From positions 1-36,372 of the forward strand of contig NZ_BMOY01000029.1 in the NCBI RefSeq assembly GCF_014647315.1: DNA of 36,372 nt, read 5' to 3'. The notes beneath the pieces are model-generated. The model worked only from the letters and a program-made list of their open reading frames with translations. It searched no databases and was not told the origin of the DNA. A program made the position numbers and the translations under genes. The first letter of the stretch is position 1. Each line of letters begins with the position of its first letter. The stretch comes from Paenalicyclobacillus cellulosilyticus. Lineage in GTDB: Bacteria; Bacillota; Bacilli; Alicyclobacillales; Alicyclobacillaceae. Positions 1-5,965 of this stretch are shown piece after piece.

Positions 1-100
1 GCGCAGGTCGTTTCCATATCTGATCAAATTTACAAATGATCGCGCTTTCATAGAACCATATATAGGGAATCCGCGTCAGTCCCATCATTCCCGCAAGTCT

Positions 101-1153
101 TCATTCTGATTTCCAGTTCACCAAACTGCGACGTGGCGCGGAATCTGTGTCGTTCGATCCGTCCTTCATCCCGAGGCCGAGGATGGCCACCGTGCTCTCC
201 CGCAGACGTTTGCCGAGGGCGGCCAGTTGGCGTTCCAGCTGCGCCGCCGCCCGGATGGGCGCTTCTTCATTGATGCGGCGCGCCAGCGTGAGCAGCGGCA
301 CGGGCCGGGTCTTCGGCAGCGACGCCGCGATGTAGGCATAAGCGTTCGGGATGCAGTAGCCGCCCACGCCGAGCCCCGGTTCCAGCAGCCGCACCCGCGG
401 ATGGGTGTTGGCCAAGCGGATGAGCTCGTACACGTCCACGCCGTGGTGTTCCGCAATCTCCTTGATCTGGTGGGCGAGCGCAATGTTCACATCGCGCTGC
501 ACGTTCTCGATCACCTTGGTCAACTGGGCGGTGCGCAGGTCGGTCAGGTGGACCTGGCCGTCCGTCAGCGTGGAAAGGAGCGCCTTCGCCCGCTCACCGC
601 AGGCGGGGGTGAGGCCGCCCACCACGACGTCGAGCGTCCGGAATTCGTACATGGCGCGGCCCTCCGCCACGCGTTCCGCCGCATAGGCGACCGCGAAGTC
701 GGTGCCTGGTACCATGCGGCTTGTTTCCGCGAGCAAGGGGATGATGTCCTGCTCCATCATCCCGGGGACCAAGGTGCTGCGGACGAGCACCAGATCTCCC
801 TGGCGCAGCACCGCACCCAGGCTGCGGATGGCCGCGAGCAGGGGCAGAGGGTCGGGCACGCCGTTTTCGTGGACCGGGATGCCGACGGTGATGATGTGGG
901 ACGACGCCTCGGCCGCCATCGCCCAATCCCCTGTCGGGACAAAGCGGCCGCTGGCGAGGTGGCGTTGCAAGATGGAAGCGAGCGGCTCGCCTTCGTACGA
1001 CTCCATGACCTGCGTCCGCCCTGCGGACAGGTCGCGCAGTTTCACCGGATCGACGTCGATCCCGATGACCCGGTGACCCTGTTCACACAGGCACATCGCC
1101 AAGGGCAGGCCGATGTACCCCAATCCGATGACGCTGATGGCTTCGCGCACCAT
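101..1153 (-). pseudogene. UDP-glucose/UDP-ManNAc-type 6-dehydrogenase, C-terminally truncated
   Basis: NAD-dependent nucleotide-sugar dehydrogenase of the UDP-glucose/UDP-N-acetylmannosamine family, which oxidises the sugar C6 to a uronic acid for surface polysaccharide. The ATG at 1153 is chosen because GGGAGG sits 7 nt upstream; a longer frame reaches 1222 without a ribosome binding site. Residues 4-16 hold the Rossmann motif VIGLGYIGLPLA, and the catalytic cysteine lies in GVGGYCIPNAY (families usually have GGHCIPVDP). The protein stops at about 350 residues, just after the start of the third domain (AILGLGMKDGSNDTDS), where relatives continue for roughly 70-100 residues of UDP-binding domain. 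Bases 1-100 are visibly more AT-rich and no frame there resembles the missing domain, so I read this as a gene cut by rearrangement. A naturally short protein is less likely. Confidence 0.75.
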
Positions 1154-1410
1154 AAGCCCTCCCGTCGCGTTGGCTTGCGCAAACCGCAGAGCGCGGCGCC
1201 GACACCCGCGCGCCCTGCGCACGAACCGTGGTTTTCCTTCTTCATCTCCGCCTCAAAGGTATCAAGCAAGTGTTAACTTTTCGTGAGCGGTGGGTAACGG
1301 TTCGGTGCAGGTTCGGCAAATTGGACGTAGGGGTGCGGCAACCGTCGTGGTCCTGGCGCGCGATGCGCGGGTAGAATGCATCACTTCCAGCACGGAGGGG
1401 GGTTGCGGTG

Positions 1411-1512
1411 ATGCATGACGCGGGATGCTTCGGCGGGTACACCCGTTGGGCGGTCGTGTTCCTGATCATCTTTGTGCTGTTCATCTTGCTTGTCCCGTAC
1501 GGCACGTACTGA
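1411..1512 (+). CDS. YjcZ-like small hydrophobic sporulation protein (33 aa)
   Basis: A 33-residue ORF behind a very strong purine-rich ribosome binding site (GGAGGGGGG, 1394-1402). It begins with a short Gly/Tyr/Cys-containing stretch (DAGCFGGYTRW), continues as one membrane-spanning segment (VVFLIIFVLFILLV) and ends in PYGTY. This layout matches the YjcZ family of tiny sporulation proteins in Bacilli, which have a Gly/Tyr-rich head and one hydrophobic helix. GTG at 1408 is an alternative start, one codon earlier. The family assignment rests on composition and length, as such proteins carry little sequence signal. Role inferred: a spore membrane or coat component expressed late in sporulation. 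Confidence 0.7.
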   Translation: MHDAGCFGGYTRWAVVFLIIFVLFILLVPYGTY

Positions 1513-1543
1513 TCCCTGATGCGGCCCAATCCCTGATGCGGCC
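1512..1543 (+). repeat. 15-bp direct repeat, period 17
   Basis: ATCCCTGATGCGGCC occurs twice (1512-1526 and 1529-1543), beginning at the stop codon of the small YjcZ-like gene. Probably a slippage duplication; no function evident. Confidence 0.8.
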
Positions 1544-1564
1544 AAACGGCTGAAGATGTGCTGG

Positions 1565-1592
1565 CAGGGTGGCGGCGGATGGCGCCACCCTG
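1565..1592 (+). terminator. Strong hairpin downstream of the YjcZ-like gene, no T-tract
   Basis: CAGGGTGGCG (1565-1574) pairs perfectly with CGCCACCCTG (1583-1592) around an 8-nt loop. No run of T follows, so it is only terminator-like. It may end or stabilise the short upstream transcript. Confidence 0.4.
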
Positions 1593-1659
1593 TGCCGGCG
1601 CGTGCCCGCGCGCGCCACGCGGCGTCGGTTCCGGTTCCTTGCTCGTTTCTCCGCACGCT

Positions 1660-1688
1660 TTGCGCCATCGTTCCCAACCCTATACAAT
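1660..1688 (+). promoter_or_regulatory. SigA-type promoter for the deacetylase-like gene
   Basis: TTGCGC (1660-1665), 17-bp spacer, TACAAT (1683-1688), about 115 bp upstream of the start at 1805. Confidence 0.6.
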
Positions 1689-1804
1689 ACTTCTAGACAT
1701 CTTCTCAATAAGTTCTTAACATGTAACATGAACACGGACGGAGCGTCCCGGACGCGTCAGCGTGGATGATGTTTCGCGCCGGGCGGGTGAGGGGAGCGTG
1801 CGAC

Positions 1805-3277
1805 ATGGGATGGTGGCGTGTGTGGGGAAGCAAAATGGGCGTGTTGGCCGCCGCGGTTGTGACGTGGACGGCGCCTGTCCGCCCGGCGCAACCCCTTGGG
1901 GTGAGCCGTGCACCGGACGGTGCGGAGACGCCGGTGGCGATGCACCGTGTGCTGCGCCATGAGGCGGCGGGTCTGCCCGCAGGGGATGGCGGGGTTGGCA
2001 CCGGTACGCGGACGGCGGTGGCAAAGCCATCCGTGGTGGTGTACGGCATGCGCAAGTTTCCGTATCCGTATCAGGCGATGCTCGCCATCTCGTCGGACGC
2101 GGACCACGAGACGTTGCGCAAGTTCAACCTCATCCACACGTTTCTCAATACGACGCAGATGACGCCCATGGGCCGTGGGCTCGGGCTCGACATCGCCGAT
2201 TCGTTTTTCATGTACAACGGATCCAACCTGCGCGAAAACGTCGATTGGCATGAGTCAGGTCTTGCGGGCGAGTTCACATACTTTTACCGCACGAGCGACA
2301 TTCCCTTCGGGGCGAAGATCATCGACCGCTACATCCATGCCGGTTGGATCGACGCCATGCACTCGTTCGGCGATTTCAGCATGCAAAACCCGCATCAGAC
2401 CCTGTTCCGCCGTCAGCTTGCCGTGCAAGCCATCCGGACGCTCGAGGCGCACAAAGACTTCGTGACCGTATGGACCGATCACGGCAACCAGTCGAACGTC
2501 GACAACTTCGGCGCTTGGGGTGTAAGCCGCTTCTACCGCTACCAGCAAGGGGCACTCCCCGGTTCACCGTACCATGTGACGGATCTCCTCATTCCGTACG
2601 GCATCCGCTTCGTCTGGGCCGATATTCCGAGCGCACGCTTCGGGTACCCAAGCATCATCTATCCGCTGCGGTTGCCGGACGGCCGAAAGGTGTGGGGATT
2701 CTGGCGTTACACGAGCAGCAGCATCGACAAGCGGGGAGACTCGCACTGGGTATGGTCGGTGGATGACCTCTCGCAGGTGTTGACCATCCGGCACCTGCTC
2801 GAGATTGAATGGGGACATGAGTACGCTATCGTCGCCACCCACCTGTGTTCCGACAACGACGTCAATCCGTTGCCGGGCAACGCCGTGGCAGCGCTGCGTC
2901 TGCTGCAGCACCAGTATCTCGCGGGGCACATCCTCGTCGCGCGCACCAGCCGGCTGTTGCAGTACAACGTGACGCAGCGGTACTTGCAATACTACGTGAC
3001 GCGGTCGCACCAAGAGGCGGTCATCCACATCACCGGCATCGCCGATCCGGTGTTCGGCTGGCAACCGCCGACGCTCGCCAACCTGCGCGGTGTCACGTTT
3101 TACACGTCCGACCCGGCCCGTACGCAGATTGACATTTGGAACACGCCCGTGAACCCTGCGCTCATCCAGCGCAACCCGACGGACGGTGTGCACCCGAGCA
3201 TCGGCATCCGGTGGTACCCGCCCGACACGCGCAATTATGCGGTGACGCCGCCGCTGCGCCGGATCGAGGTGTCGTGA
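1805..3277 (+). CDS. Secreted polysaccharide-deacetylase-like protein, function unknown (490 aa)
   Basis: Start ATG 1805 is preferred over ATG 1766 because GAGGGGAG precedes it and because it begins a good signal peptide (basic head MGWWRVWGSK, hydrophobic GVLAAAVV, Ala-rich cleavage region near residue 27), so the protein should be exported. The mature part looks like the beta/alpha-barrel fold of carbohydrate esterase family 4 and related glycosidases: ISSDADHE near residues 95-102 occupies the place of the catalytic Asp motif, HSFGDF lies near 186-191 and TDHGN near 224-228. The classical TFDDG and HxxxH motifs are not intact, so deacetylase activity cannot be claimed. It stands alone behind its own promoter, downstream of a truncated sugar-nucleotide dehydrogenase, which may hint at surface polysaccharide work. 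The fold assignment is inference. Confidence 0.6.
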   Translation: MGWWRVWGSKMGVLAAAVVTWTAPVRPAQPLGVSRAPDGAETPVAMHRVLRHEAAGLPAGDGGVGTGTRTAVAKPSVVVYGMRKFPYPYQAMLAISSDADHETLRKFNLIHTFLNTTQMTPMGRGLGLDIADSFFMYNGSNLRENVDWHESGLAGEFTYFYRTSDIPFGAKIIDRYIHAGWIDAMHSFGDFSMQNPHQTLFRRQLAVQAIRTLEAHKDFVTVWTDHGNQSNVDNFGAWGVSRFYRYQQGALPGSPYHVTDLLIPYGIRFVWADIPSARFGYPSIIYPLRLPDGRKVWGFWRYTSSSIDKRGDSHWVWSVDDLSQVLTIRHLLEIEWGHEYAIVATHLCSDNDVNPLPGNAVAALRLLQHQYLAGHILVARTSRLLQYNVTQRYLQYYVTRSHQEAVIHITGIADPVFGWQPPTLANLRGVTFYTSDPARTQIDIWNTPVNPALIQRNPTDGVHPSIGIRWYPPDTRNYAVTPPLRRIEVS

Positions 3278-3355
3278 GGCGGGCTCGGCGTTTCGGCCGT
3301 CCCGTTGCCGTGCGCGGTGTGCACCGTTTGCACACGGATCCCCCCGTTCCTCCGC

Positions 3356-3389
3356 TTGCCTGCAGCCGCGCGTTAGATTATACTAATCT
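3356..3389 (+). promoter_or_regulatory. SigA-type promoter with DtxR/MntR-like inverted repeat over the -10
   Basis: TTGCCT (3356-3361), 17-bp spacer, TATACT (3379-3384). The -10 lies inside the inverted repeat AGATTA-TAC-TAATCT (3375-3389). Read as TTAGATTATACTAATCT it shares about two thirds of its positions with the 19-bp DtxR/IdeR consensus. A bound metal-dependent repressor would block the promoter. The palindrome and promoter are direct observations; the identity of the regulator is inferred from resemblance and from the metal-related gene downstream. Confidence 0.55.
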
Positions 3390-3460
3390 CGTCTTTTGTT
3401 CTTATGAATTTCTTTTTTTGTCGGGACAAAGTTGACTAGAAAAGTCATGATTGGGGTGGC

Positions 3461-5287
3461 ATGGGCGTGCGGGTGTGGGAGCTCTTGCTGCTTGGCTTCA
3501 TCGCGGGCGGCACCATTTACATCGGCCTGCCGCTGGGCAGGCTGCGCGGCTTGTCGGGTACGGTGCGGGCTGCGCTCAGCATGTTGTCGGCCGGCATCCT
3601 GGTCTACCTGTTGGTGGAGATCCTCGGCGAAGCGGCGGGGGAGACCTCGAGTCAGGTGATCTCGGCGCTCCATCAGACGCGCGCTGCGGCCCCAGCCCTG
3701 CTCGACGTCATCCTGCTCGTCGGCGGGCTCGCCATCGGCTTCGTCGCGCTGGTGGCGTTGCAGCAGCGCGGGCTGGGACGGAGGGCGGACTCGCCGCGGG
3801 TGTTGCCGTGGTTCATCGCCCTGGGCATTGGCCTGCACAACTTGAGCGAAGGGTTGGCCATCGGCCAGTCGTTCGCACAAGGGAAGGCGGCGTTGGCGGT
3901 GGGGCTCGTCATCGGCTTTGCCTTGCACAACGCGACGGAAGGATTCGGCATCGTGGGGCCGGCCCTGCGCGACGGGGAGCGCCTGGCTTGGCCGGCGCTG
4001 TTCGGGCTGGGCGCCGTCGGCGGCGGTCCCACGTTGGTCGGCACGCTGGCGGGCGGTGTGTGGACGTCGGAGCCGCTGTCGGTGTTCGTGCTCGCCATGG
4101 CGGGCGGGGCCATCCTCTACGTCGTGTTCGAGATGGTGTCCGCCGTCCGCAAGGAGACTGCGCAACGGATCATCATGTCGGCGTTGGTCCTTGGGTTTGC
4201 CGTCGGCTGGGGGACGGAGGTGGTCACCGCCGCCAGCATGACCGGCGGGGAGCAGGGCAGCGGCCAGGTCGTCCGGGAGGCGGACGGGGACGTCGTCGCC
4301 ACGGGCACGGCCGCGGGTGCGGCGGATGCCGGCGGCACAGGCCAAACGTTGACGCTGTCGCCGTCCGCGGCGGCGGCGCAAGACCGGATGGCGCAGGATC
4401 TGTTGGCGGAAAAAGCGCTTTTGCCGCGCATCCTGCCGGACGGGACGAAGGAGTTCGTCCTCACGGCGTCCGCCTTTCCCTGGCAGCTGTACCCTGGCAA
4501 GGTGGTGGAGGCCTGGGGATACAACCGCCAGGTGCCCGGTCCGCTCATTCGCGTCCGCGTCGGGGACAAGGTGGCCATCGTCTTGCACAATGAGCTGCCG
4601 CAGCCGACGACCCTCCACCTGCACGGGCTCGCCGTCCCCAACGGTATGGACGGCGTGCCGCGGATGAAGATGGACGGCGACGAGATGGGGACACAACAGC
4701 CCATCCCGCCCGGCGGATCGTTCACCTACCGCTTCACGGTCACGCCGCAGATGGTGGGCACCCACCTGTACCACACGCACGTGAACGACGACTTTCAGAT
4801 GGACATGGGGCTGCACGGGGTCATCCTCGTCGATCCGGCGCAGGGACCGTCGCACCGGTACGACGTGGACGCCCTGTATGAGCTGGCCAGCTTCAAGGTC
4901 GACGGATCGGAACAGGAGAACGCGTTCGTGATGGACGGCAAGGCGTTCCCGGAGGCGCCGGTGCTGCACGTCCGCCGCGGCCAGCGGGTGCTCATCCGGC
5001 TGGTGAACGCCAGCGCCGAAGAGTTCCACGTGATGCACCTGCACGGCTATACGTTTGCCATCGTCGCCCGCGACGGCCAACCGCTGTCCCAACCGGAATA
5101 CGCCAACACCGTCACGCTCGGGCCGTCCCAGACGGCGGACATCGCGTTTGTGGCCAACCGGCCGGGCGAGTGGATGTTCCATTGCCACATCCTGGATCAC
5201 ACAGTCAATCCGGGCCCTGACCAAGAAGGCTCGGCGACGCACCTGGCGGAGATGGGGGGCCTCGTGACGTTCGTCGACGTGCGGTGA
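3461..5287 (+). CDS. Fusion of ZIP-family metal transporter and multicopper oxidase (608 aa)
   Basis: Residues 1-260 form eight predicted membrane helices with the ZIP-type metal-site motifs HNLSEG (126-131, helix 4) and HNATEG (156-161, helix 5). Residues 260-310 are a flexible Gly/Ala/Thr linker. Residues 320-608 are a cupredoxin-type multicopper oxidase with all four copper motifs: HLHG (386-389), HLYHTH (435-440), HVMHLHG (523-529) and HCHILDH (574-580). ZIP proteins have both termini outside the cell, so the oxidase would be extracytoplasmic without a signal peptide of its own. The frame is uninterrupted across the linker. The likely idea is oxidation of a metal (Fe, Mn or Cu) coupled to uptake, comparable in concept to yeast Fet3-Ftr1, but the substrate is unknown. 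The usual Met/Leu axial residue ten positions after the T1 cysteine is Gly here. Ribosome binding site GGGGTGG is close to the ATG. Confidence 0.88.
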   Translation: MGVRVWELLLLGFIAGGTIYIGLPLGRLRGLSGTVRAALSMLSAGILVYLLVEILGEAAGETSSQVISALHQTRAAAPALLDVILLVGGLAIGFVALVALQQRGLGRRADSPRVLPWFIALGIGLHNLSEGLAIGQSFAQGKAALAVGLVIGFALHNATEGFGIVGPALRDGERLAWPALFGLGAVGGGPTLVGTLAGGVWTSEPLSVFVLAMAGGAILYVVFEMVSAVRKETAQRIIMSALVLGFAVGWGTEVVTAASMTGGEQGSGQVVREADGDVVATGTAAGAADAGGTGQTLTLSPSAAAAQDRMAQDLLAEKALLPRILPDGTKEFVLTASAFPWQLYPGKVVEAWGYNRQVPGPLIRVRVGDKVAIVLHNELPQPTTLHLHGLAVPNGMDGVPRMKMDGDEMGTQQPIPPGGSFTYRFTVTPQMVGTHLYHTHVNDDFQMDMGLHGVILVDPAQGPSHRYDVDALYELASFKVDGSEQENAFVMDGKAFPEAPVLHVRRGQRVLIRLVNASAEEFHVMHLHGYTFAIVARDGQPLSQPEYANTVTLGPSQTADIAFVANRPGEWMFHCHILDHTVNPGPDQEGSATHLAEMGGLVTFVDVR

Positions 5288-5325
5288 TGTTGATCCCACA
5301 TGACCAGCGTCGGTTGCAAATGACC

Positions 5326-5366
5326 GGTCCGCCCGGCGCCCGCGGCCGCGGCATGCCGGACGGGCC
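5326..5366 (+). terminator. Large GC hairpin after the ZIP-oxidase gene, no T-tract
   Basis: GGTCCGCCCGGC (5326-5337) pairs with GCCGGACGGGCC (5355-5366) with one mismatch and a wobble, and the loop contains a further CCGCGG palindrome. It sits between the oxidase stop and the NrdR boxes. It lacks the U-tract of an intrinsic terminator. Confidence 0.4.
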
Positions 5367-5382
5367 GTAAAACTTGGACGGA

Positions 5383-5398
5383 CCGCAAAATATAGTGT
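5383..5398 (+). promoter_or_regulatory. NrdR box 1
   Basis: CCGCAAAATATAGTGT matches the NrdR consensus ACACWATATATWGTGT at 13 of 16 positions. It is 43 bp (about four helical turns) upstream of a second box, as expected for cooperative binding by this repressor of ribonucleotide reductase genes. Confidence 0.7.
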
Positions 5399-5418
5399 AT
5401 CTTCCCGGTTGTGCACGC

Positions 5419-5447
5419 TTGAAAATCGCTAGATATAGTGTTATACT
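5419..5447 (+). promoter_or_regulatory. SigA-type promoter of nrdA-nrdB(-metE)
   Basis: TTGAAA (5419-5424), 17-bp spacer, TATACT (5442-5447). The second NrdR box fills the spacer, so NrdR binding would exclude RNA polymerase. Transcription would begin near 5454, just before the cobalamin riboswitch. Confidence 0.8.
5426..5441 (+). promoter_or_regulatory. NrdR box 2, inside the promoter spacer
   Basis: TCGCTAGATATAGTGT matches the NrdR consensus at 13 of 16 positions and shares ATATAGTGT exactly with box 1. It lies between the -35 and -10 elements. Confidence 0.7.
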
Positions 5448-5468
5448 GCCGACAAACGTACATATCGC

Positions 5469-5660
5469 CAAACCTGGTGCCCGCCTGGTGCGGGTGAAAA
5501 GGGAATCCAGTGCGAAGCTGGAGCGGTCCTCGCCACGGTAAGGAACGATGCAGCGCGCGCAGGCGGCAACCGCGCAAGGGTGCCGCCAGCCACTCGGCGC
5601 TCGCCGGGGAAGGCTGCGCGCTGGCAGATGACGTCCGAGCCCGGAGACCTGCCAGGTTTG
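5469..5660 (+). promoter_or_regulatory. Cobalamin (adenosylcobalamin) riboswitch aptamer
   Basis: The RNA is closed by CAAACCTGG (5469-5477) pairing perfectly with CCAGGTTTG (5652-5660). Inside are the conserved blocks of the B12 element: GGTGAAAAGGGAA, then GTGCGAAGCTGGAGC, a GCCACGGTAA segment (usual form GCCACTGTAA), and the B12 box GAGCCCGGAGACCTGCC near the 3' end. It lies directly after the promoter and about 200 nt before a terminator, in the leader of a B12-independent ribonucleotide reductase. High B12 is therefore expected to switch the operon off. Confidence 0.93.
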
Positions 5661-5859
5661 TGGATGCACGTCTCCCACGAGGGATTGGGAGGGGCAGACC
5701 GGTACGACATCGGATACGGAGCGGACGCGGGCCGGCAGGCGGCCAGGCGAGGGATGCATGTGGACGCACCCTGCCATGACCGAAACCGACCGACCGCGCA
5801 ACGACCGCCGGATGGTGCGGTTGCTGCGGCCGCCCGCCATGCCACGTCGTCGCTTTTCT

Positions 5860-5899
5860 GCACCCCCATCCCGGCCGGGAGCGGGGTGCTTCGCTTTTA
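5860..5899 (+). terminator. Intrinsic terminator, expression platform of the B12 riboswitch
   Basis: GCACCCC (5860-5866) pairs with GGGGTGC (5883-5889), enclosing a second stem TCCC/GGGA, and is followed by the T-rich stretch TTCGCTTTT. It lies between the aptamer and the nrdA start, so B12-dependent premature termination is the likely mechanism. The competing antiterminator was not worked out. Confidence 0.75.
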
Positions 5900-5965
5900 C
5901 AGGGGCTCATCTTCGCCAGCTCCGGGATCGGCACCCCGCGCTGCACGAGGAGGGAGGAAGGGATC

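Noticed and set aside
3383-5416. 677-residue open frame on the minus strand opposite the ZIP-oxidase gene
   Set aside because: Its translation is Arg/His/Pro/Asp-rich low complexity with no motif, while the plus strand holds clear ZIP and copper-site motifs. It is a GC-driven shadow frame; similar long shadows lie opposite thrS, pilB and nrdA.
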